DNA of 64,000 nt, from positions 1 through 64,000 of the forward strand of contig CABYCY010000008.1 of the NCBI GenBank assembly GCA_902517615.1. Direction: 5' to 3'. Below are positions 1-9,956 of the stretch, in pieces. The position numbers were made by a program, and so were the translations under genes. Under the pieces are notes generated by a model. It searched no databases, was not told where the DNA came from, and saw only the letters and a list, made by a program, of their open reading frames with translations. How positions within the stretch are numbered: the first letter of the stretch is position 1; each line of letters begins with the position of its first letter. This stretch comes from an uncultured Pelagibacteraceae bacterium. GTDB lineage: Bacteria; Pseudomonadota; Alphaproteobacteria; Pelagibacterales; Pelagibacteraceae.

Positions 1-658
1 CTGTTCCTCCGACCGAATAATGTATTCCCCACTTTTTCTCCAAGTAAAGAATTAATCCATAAACTGAAGTGGTAGTAAAAGGATTTCCACCAACTAGTAA
101 TGGATGCATACTTAGCATTCTTCTTAATTTTTCATTTTTAATATAAGAAGAAACTAGTGAGTAAACTGACTTGTAGCTTTTTAATTTTAAAAGAGCAGGT
201 AATTGTTGCATCATCATAAGAGGTTTATTAAATGGAACATCTGCAAGTTCTGAAAAACCTTTATTAAAAATTTTTTTTGTAAAATTAACTAATTTTTCAT
301 ATCCATTAACATCTTCTTTGTTGAGTTTCTCAATTTGATTTTTCATTTCAATTTCGTCACCTGAATAATTAAATTTAGTTTTATCTTCGAAGATAAATTG
401 ATACCAAATTTTAAGTGGCGTTAGGTGTATATAATTTTTGGGATCTTTATTGAATAACTCAAATAATTCATTAATTAGATAAGGTGCAGTTATTACTGTT
501 GGCCCAGCATCATATATAAATCCGTTTTTTTTAAAAACTCTAGCTCTCCCACCTAGGTCTGGATGTTTTTCTATTAATTTTACTTTATGACCTTTTGCTT
601 TAAGTCTTAGTGCTGCTGCAATCCCACCAAATCCTGATCCAATGACTATTGAGTTCAT
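1..658 (-). CDS. crtI: Phytoene desaturase CrtI-like, C-terminal part cut by window edge
   Basis: Reverse-strand frame from ATG at 658: MNSIVIGSGFGGIAAALRLKAKGHKVKLIEKHPDLGGRARVFKKNGFIYDAGPTVITAPYLINELF; FAD-binding GxGxGG and CrtI-type GGRA..YDAGPTVIT. Confidence 0.8.
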   Translation of the reverse strand, partial: MNSIVIGSGFGGIAAALRLKAKGHKVKLIEKHPDLGGRARVFKKNGFIYDAGPTVITAPYLINELFELFNKDPKNYIHLTPLKIWYQFIFEDKTKFNYSGDEIEMKNQIEKLNKEDVNGYEKLVNFTKKIFNKGFSELADVPFNKPLMMMQQLPALLKLKSYKSVYSLVSSYIKNEKLRRMLSMHPLLVGGNPFTTTSVYGLILYLEKKWGIHYSVGGT

Positions 659-697
659 TCTAATAATTTATAGTTTTTTAAGAAAATTGTAAGTGTA

Positions 698-1195
698 TTA
701 TGAGTTAATTTTTTTTAACTCTTCTTTGGTTTCATCTAAATTCTTTTGAAACACAGCATCTAATTTTGATTTGTCTACTGATGTGGTTATTATTTTTTTA
801 ACAGAATCCACTGCAATCTTTACAGATGAGTCTTTAATTTCCTTTAAAGCAGATTCTTTCATTTGATTAATTTTATTTTCAGCTAAATTTTTTTTAATTT
901 CTGAAGATTTGTGAAATTTATCATTCATTTCAATTATTAATCTATCAGCATCTTTTTTGGCGTTTTCTATAATTTCATTACTAATAGATTGAGCTGTATC
1001 AAGTTTTTTTTGTGAATTTTCAAGCAACGCTTTTGCTTCAGTTCTTAATTTTTCACTTTCATCAATTTCATTTTTAATGTCAGAAATCATTTTATCTAAA
1101 ATTTCCAAAACTTTTTGAGGAATTTTTAGATATATTAAAGCACCAAAAAAAATAATGAACGATACTGCTACCCAAAATGTTGCATCAATTCCCAT
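698..1195 (-). CDS. atpF: ATP synthase F0 subunit b
   Basis: N-terminal TM followed by long amphipathic helix; next to b', c, a; start likely at internal MGIDATFWV. Confidence 0.85.
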   Translation of the reverse strand: MGIDATFWVAVSFIIFFGALIYLKIPQKVLEILDKMISDIKNEIDESEKLRTEAKALLENSQKKLDTAQSISNEIIENAKKDADRLIIEMNDKFHKSSEIKKNLAENKINQMKESALKEIKDSSVKIAVDSVKKIITTSVDKSKLDAVFQKNLDETKEELKKINS

Positions 1196-1790
1196 AATAT
1201 TTATCTCCATTTCTTTTAGAAAGATCGTCAACAATAGCAGAAATACTGCTATTATTTACCTCGGCACCAATCAGTTTTTGCACCAATACAGAAGAAGTCT
1301 CTATAGCTATTTTGACAATCTTGTTTGGTGCACTTCTTCTCAAACTTTGTATTTCTTTTTCAGCATCAGCTATTTCTTCATCAATCTGTTTATCAAGTAT
1401 TTCTTTTTTAGTAATAATATCTTTTATCGCTTTTTCTCTTGATTGATTGAATATATTATTAGCTTCAACTTTGCTTTTAGAAATAATTTCATCATACTCT
1501 TTTATCTTAGATTCACTATCTTCTCTTTGTTTCTCTGCAGCCTCAATATTTTCTAATATTTGAGATTTTCTAGATTCTAGATTATTACTGATCTTTGGTA
1601 GTATTAGTTTAGATAAAATTACATACATGACACCAAAACTAAGTATTAACCAAAAAATCTGCGAAACCCAAAATTCTGGATTTAATTGAGGCATACCTCC
1701 GCTTTCAGCTGCAAAAGCTTCTTTAATAAAAAAGAAGCTAAAAAATATTGACTGAAAATATATTTTTTTAATCATCAATTTAAAAAGCAA
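1185..1790 (-). CDS. atpF': ATP synthase F0 subunit b'
   Basis: Second b-type subunit GGMPQLNPEFWVSQIFWLILSFGVMY..., alphaproteobacterial F0 order. Confidence 0.85.
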   Translation of the reverse strand: MLFKLMIKKIYFQSIFFSFFFIKEAFAAESGGMPQLNPEFWVSQIFWLILSFGVMYVILSKLILPKISNNLESRKSQILENIEAAEKQREDSESKIKEYDEIISKSKVEANNIFNQSREKAIKDIITKKEILDKQIDEEIADAEKEIQSLRRSAPNKIVKIAIETSSVLVQKLIGAEVNNSSISAIVDDLSKRNGDKYYGN

Positions 1791-2007
1791 AAAGAATGAT
1801 TAACGCAACTACTAATCCAAATAATCCTGTAGCTTCTGCAAGTGCGAAACCTAAAAGCAAGTTAGGAAATTGTTTTTGTGCTGCAGATGGATTTCTCATC
1901 GCACCAGATAAATAATTTCCAAAAATTATTCCAATACCAACACCGGCTCCAGCTAAAGCAATTGCTGCTAAACCTGCTCCGATCATTTTTGCTGCTTCTA
2001 ATTCCAT
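1780..2007 (-). CDS. atpE: ATP synthase F0 subunit c
   Basis: 75 aa two-helix proteolipid: AGVGIGIIFGNYLSGAMRNPSAAQ...FALAEATGLFGLVVALI. Confidence 0.95.
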   Translation of the reverse strand: MELEAAKMIGAGLAAIALAGAGVGIGIIFGNYLSGAMRNPSAAQKQFPNLLLGFALAEATGLFGLVVALIILFAF

Positions 2008-2024
2008 TATATCCTCCTCTGTTA

Positions 2025-2759
2025 TTAATGGTGTAAATTTAATGCATCATTTAAATAGATGCAGGTTAAGATTGCAAAAACATAAGCTTGAAGAAAAGCA
2101 ACTAAGATCTCCAAACCTGTTAACGCAACCGAAAAACTTAGTGGAAGCCACCCACCAACTATTCCGAGACTAACTACAAAGCCTCCAAAAACTTTCATCA
2201 TAGTATGACCAGCCATCATATTAGCAAACAATCTAACTGATAAACTTATAGGTCTACTCAAATAAGATATAATTTCTATAACAACGATCAATGGGAGTAA
2301 AACTGCAGGCACTCCACTAGGTATAAATAATTTTAAATATCCAAATCCATGTTTAATAAACCCAATTACTGTAACCCCAATAAATATAAATGCTGCAAGC
2401 ACAAATGTTACAATGATATGACTAGTTACAGTGAAAGTATAAGGTATCATTCCAAACATGTTGCAAAATAAAACAAACATGAATAGAGAAAATATAAATG
2501 CAAAGTATGGTTTAGCTTTTGATCCAGCTGTATCACTAATCATTTTGGATACAAAGGTATAGCTAAGTTCTGCCAATAATTGAATTTTGCTTGGTAATAT
2601 TGAATTTTTTTTTGACCCTAAATTAAAGATTAGTAAAATAGATACAGTGCTTAAAATCATAAATAAACTTGAGTTCGTAAATGATATGTCGAATGCTCCA
2701 ACTTTAATTTCAGGTCCAATTCTATAAACGTCGAATTGGGACATAGGATTTGCTGCCAT
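2025..2759 (-). CDS. atpB: ATP synthase F0 subunit a
   Basis: SVRLFANMMAGHTMMKVFGG and GLEILVAFLQAYVFAILTCIYLNDA motifs. Confidence 0.95.
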   Translation of the reverse strand: MAANPMSQFDVYRIGPEIKVGAFDISFTNSSLFMILSTVSILLIFNLGSKKNSILPSKIQLLAELSYTFVSKMISDTAGSKAKPYFAFIFSLFMFVLFCNMFGMIPYTFTVTSHIIVTFVLAAFIFIGVTVIGFIKHGFGYLKLFIPSGVPAVLLPLIVVIEIISYLSRPISLSVRLFANMMAGHTMMKVFGGFVVSLGIVGGWLPLSFSVALTGLEILVAFLQAYVFAILTCIYLNDALNLHH

Positions 2760-2764
2760 AGTAC

Positions 2765-3043
2765 TTATTTTTTTTGCATATTTTTTGCAGATCTAATCAC
2801 ATTAGTTATTCCAGCAACTACACCCACAAAAAAAAATATTAATATAAACCAGGGTTTAGTACCAAAGGTCTTATCAAAAATAAACCCAATAATTGTCCCC
2901 ACTGCCACTGCAGCGACAAGTTCTGTGCTTAATTTGAATGCTGTGCCAATAGGCGAGGGGTTATTCTTGTCATTGTATAGATTTTTCTTTGAAATTTTGC
3001 TTTTTGCAATCTCTAAGCGAGTTTTAAAAGGGTCTTTTGGCAT
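2765..3043 (-). CDS. atpI: AtpI/AtpQ-like F0 assembly protein
   Basis: Small 2-TM protein directly upstream of atpB; VGTIIGFIFDKTFGTKPWFILIFFFVGVVAGITNVIR. Confidence 0.8.
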   Translation of the reverse strand: MPKDPFKTRLEIAKSKISKKNLYNDKNNPSPIGTAFKLSTELVAAVAVGTIIGFIFDKTFGTKPWFILIFFFVGVVAGITNVIRSAKNMQKK

Positions 3044-3053
3044 TTATATAGTT

Positions 3054-5627
3054 TTAAGCAACCATACTCTCTGCTTTTTGTAAATCAACAGCCACAAGCT
3101 GACTAATGCCTTTTTGAGGCATGGTTACACCATATAGTCTGTTCATTTTGGACATAGTCAAGGCATGATGAGTAACAATTATGAATTTGGTATTGGTTAT
3201 TTTAATTAGTTCCTCAAGTAGACTACAAAATCTTGTTACGTTGGCATCGTCAAGTGGCGCATCAACCTCATCTAACACGCAAATAGGAGAAGGGTTTGTC
3301 AAAAATACTGCAAATATCAAAGATAGTGCAGTTAATGCTTGTTCACCTCCAGATAACAAAGTTATGGATTGAAGTCTTTTTCCTGGAGGACTAACTAACA
3401 TTTCTAAACCCGCTTCAAGTGGATCATCAGAGTCCACTAATTCTAGTTTGGCACTTCCTCCATTGAAAAGTTTTGTATAAACTTCATTAAATTTTCTATT
3501 AACTTTTTCGAAAGCTTCTATCAATCTTTCTCTTCCTTTTTGATTAAGTTCATTAATACTGTCTTTCAGTTTTACAATAGCTGTAACAAGATCGGCACGA
3601 TCTTGTTCCATTTTTTTAATTTCTTCCTCGTACTTAGTAGTTTCTTCGTCTGCTTTTAAATTAACAGATCCTAATTTTTCTCTTTCTTGTTTCTTTTTAT
3701 CTAAAGCATCTTCTTGATCAACAGGATTTGGAAGTTCTTCAATTTTATTTAAATTAGAGTTTTCTAAAATGTTATCTTCGTTTAAATTTAATTCGGAACT
3801 AATTCTATCAAGTAAGTCATTTTTTCTTTTTTGAAGACCTTCTATTGTGGCTCCTGAGCTTGCTTTTCTTTCTCTAATTTGTATTGATTGCTCTTGTATT
3901 TCATTTAACTCTGTTCTTAACGTTTCAATTTTTTTATCTGTTTCATCTATAATACCCTCATTATCAATTTTTTCTTTATCTGAAATTCTTAAATTTTCTG
4001 AAATTTGACCTTTTCTTTCTGCTTGTGCTCTGGGTTGATTTTCTAGATTACTTAATTGTTTTGATAACTTATCTTTTCTTTGTGTTAACTCATTCACCAT
4101 TTTTTCAGAGTTTTTTAATAAATTTTTCCAACTTTCAATTTCTGTTTCAATATTTTTAATTCTTTCATTTCTTTTTATCGACTCATTTTTAATTGACTGA
4201 TTTTTACTATATGCATCAGCATATTTTTCTTGGAGAATTTTTATATTTTGTGACTTTTCATTAACACTTAGCAATTCACTTCTAGATCTTTCGTTTTTTA
4301 AATCACTTAAAAAATTATCTAGTTCCATGTTGCATCTATCTAAAAGAGTTACTGCTTGATTTATTTCATTACTATCTATTAATTCTTTGACTCTAGATAT
4401 TGTATTTTTAACGTTTCTTATTGGACCGACACTTATATTTACTGTTTCTTCTGCCAAATTATTTACCACTTCATCAATAGCTTTTTGTTCTTCTTTAAGT
4501 TTATTTTTGGCATCTTCTAACTCTTCATTTGATAATTTTTCTGTTTCAAAATACTTTGAGTCAGTTTCAATTAATTCAGTTTTTTCTTCCTTTAATCTTT
4601 TTTCATTTGAATTAGCATCTATAATTATGCCTTTTTCTCTGATGATATCATCATCTAGCGTTTGAATTGATTTTTTGATGTTTTCTATCTCATCTTGAAT
4701 TCTTGTATTTTCTTCATCTAAACTTTGAAGTTCTAAATTGAGTCTTTGAATCTTTGATAAATTTTCTATATTTTTTTCTCTTAGTGGATTTACTTTTTCA
4801 CTAAATGATTTAATTGAATTTTCTAACTCAGATATTTTATTATTAAATCCCTCTACTTCTCCTTCTGCTTCTGTGTTAATTTCATTTTCTATTCTAATTT
4901 CTTTATCTATTTCTAATAATTTTAAATAATACAATCCTGCTTCGATTTTTTTAATTTGATCAGAAATTAGTTTGTATTTAGTTGCTTCCTCAGCCTGTTT
5001 TTGAAGATTTGCAAGTTGTTTTTCTTGTTGTCGTCTTAGTTCATCAGCTCTTTTTAAATTATTCTCAGCCGCACCTAATCTTAATTCAGCCTCATGTCTT
5101 CTAACGTGTAAACCTGAAATTCCTGCAGCCTCTTCTAAGATGGCTCTTCTATCAGTAGGCTTTGCAGTCACTAATGCTCCTATTCTTCCTTGGCTAATCA
5201 TAGATGGAGAATGTGCACCAGTAGAGAGATCTGCAAAAAACATTTGAGCATCTCTTGCTCTTACTTCCTTATCATTAATGTAAAATTTCGATCCTTTATC
5301 TTTTTCTATTTTTCTTCTAACTTGAATTTGTTCTATTTCTCGGTACTGGATAGGACCTTCTTTATCTTTATTCTCTAGTTCGATTGAAACTTCTGCAATA
5401 TTTTTTGATGCTTTGTTAGATGTTCCCGAAAAAATGACATCTTCCATGCCAGATCCACGCATACTTTTCGCTGAGGTCTCTCCCATTGCCCATCTTAAAG
5501 ACTCTACAATGTTAGATTTTCCACAACCGTTTGGACCCACTATACCAGTGAGACCATCTTCAATTAAGAAGTTGGTTTTTTCTGCAAAAGATTTAAATCC
5601 GTTTAATTGGATTTTTTTAAACTCCAT
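3054..5627 (-). CDS. smc: SMC-family chromosome segregation ATPase, short (857 aa)
   Basis: Walker A GPNGCGKSN, signature LLSGGEQALTALSLIFAVF, Walker B PICVLDEVDAPLDDANV; coiled-coil middle. Confidence 0.9.
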   Translation of the reverse strand: MEFKKIQLNGFKSFAEKTNFLIEDGLTGIVGPNGCGKSNIVESLRWAMGETSAKSMRGSGMEDVIFSGTSNKASKNIAEVSIELENKDKEGPIQYREIEQIQVRRKIEKDKGSKFYINDKEVRARDAQMFFADLSTGAHSPSMISQGRIGALVTAKPTDRRAILEEAAGISGLHVRRHEAELRLGAAENNLKRADELRRQQEKQLANLQKQAEEATKYKLISDQIKKIEAGLYYLKLLEIDKEIRIENEINTEAEGEVEGFNNKISELENSIKSFSEKVNPLREKNIENLSKIQRLNLELQSLDEENTRIQDEIENIKKSIQTLDDDIIREKGIIIDANSNEKRLKEEKTELIETDSKYFETEKLSNEELEDAKNKLKEEQKAIDEVVNNLAEETVNISVGPIRNVKNTISRVKELIDSNEINQAVTLLDRCNMELDNFLSDLKNERSRSELLSVNEKSQNIKILQEKYADAYSKNQSIKNESIKRNERIKNIETEIESWKNLLKNSEKMVNELTQRKDKLSKQLSNLENQPRAQAERKGQISENLRISDKEKIDNEGIIDETDKKIETLRTELNEIQEQSIQIRERKASSGATIEGLQKRKNDLLDRISSELNLNEDNILENSNLNKIEELPNPVDQEDALDKKKQEREKLGSVNLKADEETTKYEEEIKKMEQDRADLVTAIVKLKDSINELNQKGRERLIEAFEKVNRKFNEVYTKLFNGGSAKLELVDSDDPLEAGLEMLVSPPGKRLQSITLLSGGEQALTALSLIFAVFLTNPSPICVLDEVDAPLDDANVTRFCSLLEELIKITNTKFIIVTHHALTMSKMNRLYGVTMPQKGISQLVAVDLQKAESMVA

Positions 5628-5635
5628 GCACTAAC

Positions 5636-6214
5636 TTATATCAGTTTTTCTAGTGCTTTTTTCAAATTTTTATAATTAAGAGTTTTTTCAAATTTTTTGT
5701 TGTTAATTATTATCGTAGGAGTTGAGCTCACTTTGAAGTTTTTAGTACCATCGATTCGATCATTTAAAACAAAATCCTCAATTTCTTTGTTGTTTACACA
5801 AGAATTGAAATCAATACTAAATCCCTCATTTTTCAAAAATTTTTGGAGATTTTTATTTGCTTCCTTTATTGAGCTTCCTTTAACCCATTTCTGTTGATTT
5901 GCATATAGGCTCTCCAAAATATCAGAATTTCCATCATTTTTACATTGCGCAACTTTTGATGCATTGAAGGCTGCAATATCCAATGGAAAATGTCTAAATT
6001 CAATTTTAGCGAGTCCAGTATCAAGAAATTCTTTTTTAAGTTCGGGGAAAACATTTTTATGAAAATTAGCACAATGACTGCAAGTTAATGATTCAAAAGC
6101 TATAATAGTTATTTTAGCATCTTTGTTTCCAACAGTTATCCTTTTAATTTCTTCCGCTTGTAAATTTAAGACTGTGGTAAAAAATATTAATAATAAGAAT
6201 ATAATTTTTTTCAT
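5636..6214 (-). CDS. DsbA-like thioredoxin-fold periplasmic protein
   Basis: Signal peptide; FESLTCSHCANFHKNVFPELKKEF (CxxC) and SSTPTIIINNKKF cis-Pro region. Confidence 0.8.
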   Translation of the reverse strand: MKKIIFLLLIFFTTVLNLQAEEIKRITVGNKDAKITIIAFESLTCSHCANFHKNVFPELKKEFLDTGLAKIEFRHFPLDIAAFNASKVAQCKNDGNSDILESLYANQQKWVKGSSIKEANKNLQKFLKNEGFSIDFNSCVNNKEIEDFVLNDRIDGTKNFKVSSTPTIIINNKKFEKTLNYKNLKKALEKLI

Positions 6215-6699
6215 TTCTCTCTAAAAACCCTGGTTAACTCTGTTAATGATTTTTTAATTTTTTCGTTTTTAACATCTTTAATTTTATCTTGATATTTACT
6301 AATTGCCACATTTTTAACTTTTGTGTCACTTGAGCCTGTCATTTCTTGTTCATCATCAAAACTTATAAATTTAAGCTTTTCAACAACAGAATAGCCAAAA
6401 AAATTATTCATTTTATCTAAAATATCTTTTTTTGAATATTCCACGTCTACCTCATGTCCTCTCTTAACCATAATCACTAAGGTGCTAACACCAAATTTAT
6501 TTGAATTTTTAAATGTTTTTGGATAGCAAATTTTAAATAATTCGCTTCCAACTAAATATTTCCAATTGCTCAGCGTTTCTGAATATACATGACCTTTTTT
6601 ATTTATTATTTTTTTGACATTTTTTGGCAAAGTGTCTTTGAAAGATCTTAATCCTTGAATGCTAGCGTTTCTCTGCTTAGTATTATTTTTAGATTGCAT
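6211..6699 (-). CDS. DUF721 (DciA-like) protein
   Basis: NWKYLVGSELFKICYPKTF...GVSTLVIMVKRGHEVDVEY...DKMNNFFGYSVVEKLKF; next to mutY and dsbA-like gene. Confidence 0.65.
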   Translation of the reverse strand: MQSKNNTKQRNASIQGLRSFKDTLPKNVKKIINKKGHVYSETLSNWKYLVGSELFKICYPKTFKNSNKFGVSTLVIMVKRGHEVDVEYSKKDILDKMNNFFGYSVVEKLKFISFDDEQEMTGSSDTKVKNVAISKYQDKIKDVKNEKIKKSLTELTRVFREK

Positions 6700-7685
6700 A
6701 TGAAAGATCCAATAATAACAAATAATATTCTTAATTGGTATGATTTAAATAAAAGATCTTTACCTTGGAGAAAGAATGTTTCTCAAACAAAAAAGGAATA
6801 CTACACTTTAGTAAGTGAATTTATGTTGCAGCAAACACAGGTTGTGACGGTCATACCTTACTTTAACAGATTTATTAAAATATTCCTACAATTGAAAAAT
6901 TATCTAAATATGATGATAGAAAATTAATTAAACTTTGGGAGGGTCTTGGATACTATTCAAGGGTAAGAAATTTAAAAAAAACAGCTCAAATAGTTGTTAA
7001 AAATTTTAATAAAAAAATACCTAGAAATTTTGAAGATTTAAAGTCTCTTCCAGGAATTGGAGATTATACAGCAAGTGCAATTTCTGCAATTGCATTCAAT
7101 GAACCAATAATTCCTCTAGATGGTAATATTGAAAGAGTGCTAAAGAGATACTTATTTTTAAAAAAACAAGATCAAATAAAAAAAGAAAATTTACACGAGA
7201 AGAAAAAAATTTTTGGAACATCTATCAAGAGGTCTAGTGATTATGCTCAAGCTTTAATGGAATTAGGAGCACTAATTTGTAAACCTGTTAGTCCTAATTG
7301 CAAGAACTGTCCATTAGTAAAAAAATGCAAATCATTTAAAAATAAAAATTTTGATTTAGTAAAATTTAAAAAAAAAGATAAGGAAACTTTTTACAAGCTA
7401 AATATTTATAAAAAAAACAATCATTATTTATTAATCAAAAATAACAAATTTAATTTTTTGAAAAATTTAAATATCTTCCCGATGGAGGAAGTAAATAATC
7501 CTAAAAATTTTGATAAAGATTTGAATTTAAAAATGTCTAATATGAGTATGAATATTAAAATCGAATTTAAAAATAAATATAATTTAAATAAAAATAATTA
7601 TTGGATTGATCCAACAAAGCTTCAAAATTATACACTACCAACATTTACAAAAAAGATAGTAAAATTTTTAGAAAGTCATAAATGA
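6700..7685 (+). pseudogene. mutY: A/G-specific adenine glycosylase MutY split by an apparent single-nt frameshift near 6877-6882
   Basis: Frame 1: KRSLPWRK...EFMLQQTQVVTVIPYFNRFIK; continues in frame 0: IPTIEKLSKYDDRKLIKLWEGLGYYSRVRNLKKTA...LPGIGDYTASAISAIAF...C-X6-C-X2-C-X5-C. Confidence 0.85.
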
Positions 7686-8824
7686 AAAAAATAGCAATAA
7701 TTGGTGCTGGAATTTCTGGTTTGTATATTGCCAATTTATTCAAAGATCATAAGGATTATCAGGTTACGATTTATGAAAAAAGGAATTCAATAGAAATGGA
7801 AGAAGGCTATGGAATTCAGTTATCGGTAAATAGCGTAAAGCTTTTAAATAAAATAGGCTTTGCTTCTCTCACTGATGAGGAAAAATTTAATCCAAAAAAA
7901 ATTGATTTTTATCAAATTAAAAATTCAAAAAAAATTTGTGACTTAGACATTTCAAAATTTAATTCTGAAGATTGTAAATACACAACATTGAAAAGATCAA
8001 AATTACTTCAATTTTTAAAAAAACAAATAAACGAAAATATAATTAAATATAACCACAGTATTGAACTGATTGATTACGATAAAGATTCAATAAAATTAAT
8101 ATTTGATAATAATAAAATAACTTGCGATTACTTAATTATTTCAGACGGTGTGTTTTCTAAGGGGAAGTTATTAATTTCTACCAATAAATCAAAACCAATT
8201 TACAATGATACGATTGCTATTAGGGGCAGTATATCGAGAGAAAATCTTCAAAATATAAATGAAGAAAACATTTCTTTGTTTTTAGGACCGAATTTTCATT
8301 ATGTTGTTTATCCAATTAATAATGATAAAAATTTAAATTTTATTGGCATTTTAAAACATAAATTAAATTCAAATGAGCAAGCGAACTACAATCTTTTTAC
8401 TGAGAGTTCTTTTATAAAAAATATTAAATTTAAATTATCTCAAAAAGTTTCTCAAAGTTTTTTGGAAAGTCTTCAAGATATTAAATTATTTCCAATATTT
8501 GTAAGTAAAAATTTACATAATCCTCCAAAAAATATATTCCTTGTAGGGGATGCATTTTTTGCTTTTTCACCTTCATTCGCGCAGGGAGCTTCCCAATCAA
8601 TTGAGGGAGCTAATGAATTATATCAATGTTTAATAAATAATAATAATTTTTATGATATCAGATTAAAGAGAGTAAAAATGATTAACAGCAGATCTAATTT
8701 CAATCAATTTGCCTTCCATTTATCAAATCCAATTATGATCATATTCAGAAATATTTTTTTAAAACTTTTAACTAATAATAAAAAATTTTTACAAAGTTAT
8801 TTGGGTAAAATTTATAAAAGTTAA
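7682..8824 (+). CDS. FAD-dependent monooxygenase (UbiH/salicylate-hydroxylase-like)
   Basis: N-terminal GAGISGLYIANLF; C-terminal NIFLVGDAFFAFSPSFAQGASQSIEGANEL. Confidence 0.75.
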   Translation: MKKIAIIGAGISGLYIANLFKDHKDYQVTIYEKRNSIEMEEGYGIQLSVNSVKLLNKIGFASLTDEEKFNPKKIDFYQIKNSKKICDLDISKFNSEDCKYTTLKRSKLLQFLKKQINENIIKYNHSIELIDYDKDSIKLIFDNNKITCDYLIISDGVFSKGKLLISTNKSKPIYNDTIAIRGSISRENLQNINEENISLFLGPNFHYVVYPINNDKNLNFIGILKHKLNSNEQANYNLFTESSFIKNIKFKLSQKVSQSFLESLQDIKLFPIFVSKNLHNPPKNIFLVGDAFFAFSPSFAQGASQSIEGANELYQCLINNNNFYDIRLKRVKMINSRSNFNQFAFHLSNPIMIIFRNIFLKLLTNNKKFLQSYLGKIYKS

Positions 8825-9891
8825 TTTTTAGAAATTAATCTTTGTCTTAGATAATCAATAGGATAAGTTTGTCCATTTATATCACAGTGCCAAAAAGTCC
8901 ATCCATTGCAACTTTCAGCTCCTAAAATAGTAGCCGCAACTTTGTGTATAGAACCCTCTGCTTGATTATGTTTTATACTACCATCAGCCATAATTCTGGC
9001 TGTTATTTTTTTCTTATTATCAAAAATATTAGTTCCAGGTTTAATTATTCCAAGCTCAACTAATGAACCAAAAGGAATTCTTGGTTTTGATCTATTATTT
9101 TTTAGCGTATCTAATAAATCGTCTTCAATAGGCTTTGTAATTTTTATGCGTTGCTCAGCAGCTTTAAAATAATTTTTTTCTTTTTCTATTCCGAAATAAT
9201 TTCTTCCTAGTTTTTTTGCTACTGTAGATGTTGTTCCTGATCCTAAAAAAGGATCAAGTATGAGGTCATTTTTATTAGATGTAGCTAGTAAAATTCTATG
9301 TAATAGTGCTTCTGGTTTTTGTGTAGAGTGAATTTTTTTTCCATCCTTTTTAAGTCTTTCAGAACCATTGCATATTGGAAGATCCCAATTAGATCTCATT
9401 TGAAGATCATCATTTAAACATTTTAAAGATTGATAATTAAATGTGTATTTTGATTTCTCACTTTTAGAAGCCCATATTAAAGTTTCGTGAGCGTTAGTAA
9501 AACGTGTCCCTCTAAAGTTTGGCATTGGATTATTTTTATTCCAAATAACATCGTTTAAAATCCAGAAACCTAAATTTTGGATTGCTGTGCCAACTCTAAA
9601 AATATTATGGTAGCTTCCTATAACCCAAATAGCTCCATCTTTTTTTAAAATTCTTTTACATTCACCAAGCCATTCATAAGTGAAATCATCATATTTTTTA
9701 AAATTTTCAAATTGATCCCACTTATCATTTACTGCACTAACCTTTGATCTATCTGGTCTAGTTAATTCACTTTTTAATTGTAAGTTGTAAGGAGGATCAG
9801 CAAAAATTAAATCAAAAGTTTCACGTGGAATTTTTTTTAATTCTTCGAGACTATCTCCATTAATTATTTTATTTTTGAAATCAGTTTTCAT
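8821..9891 (-). CDS. ccrM: Cell-cycle DNA adenine methyltransferase CcrM (GANTC)
   Basis: DPPYNLQL motif IV, DPFLGSGTT motif I (beta-class order), C-terminal domain HNQAEGSIHKVAATILGAESCNGWTFWH characteristic of CcrM. Confidence 0.92.
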   Translation of the reverse strand: MKTDFKNKIINGDSLEELKKIPRETFDLIFADPPYNLQLKSELTRPDRSKVSAVNDKWDQFENFKKYDDFTYEWLGECKRILKKDGAIWVIGSYHNIFRVGTAIQNLGFWILNDVIWNKNNPMPNFRGTRFTNAHETLIWASKSEKSKYTFNYQSLKCLNDDLQMRSNWDLPICNGSERLKKDGKKIHSTQKPEALLHRILLATSNKNDLILDPFLGSGTTSTVAKKLGRNYFGIEKEKNYFKAAEQRIKITKPIEDDLLDTLKNNRSKPRIPFGSLVELGIIKPGTNIFDNKKKITARIMADGSIKHNQAEGSIHKVAATILGAESCNGWTFWHCDINGQTYPIDYLRQRLISKN

Positions 9892-9907
9892 TTGTAAAAA
9901 TTAATTA

Positions 9908-9956
9908 GACTCCAAATGGATTCTTCGGTCAACCTGAGATTGAAAAATTTGGATTC
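9908..9956. promoter_or_regulatory. Cluster of three GANTC sites (9908-9912, 9919-9923, 9952-9956) upstream of ccrM
   Basis: Read directly: GACTC, GATTC, GATTC in the ccrM 5' region. Confidence 0.7.

Noticed and set aside
1155-1442. Plus-strand 95-aa ORF and similar short ORFs antisense to core genes (e.g. 2736-3083, 4387-4665, 24246-24506, 32007-32276, 40211-40486)
   Set aside because: Antisense to well-supported conserved genes, low-complexity hydrophobic/Ser-Phe translations typical of AT-rich shadow ORFs.
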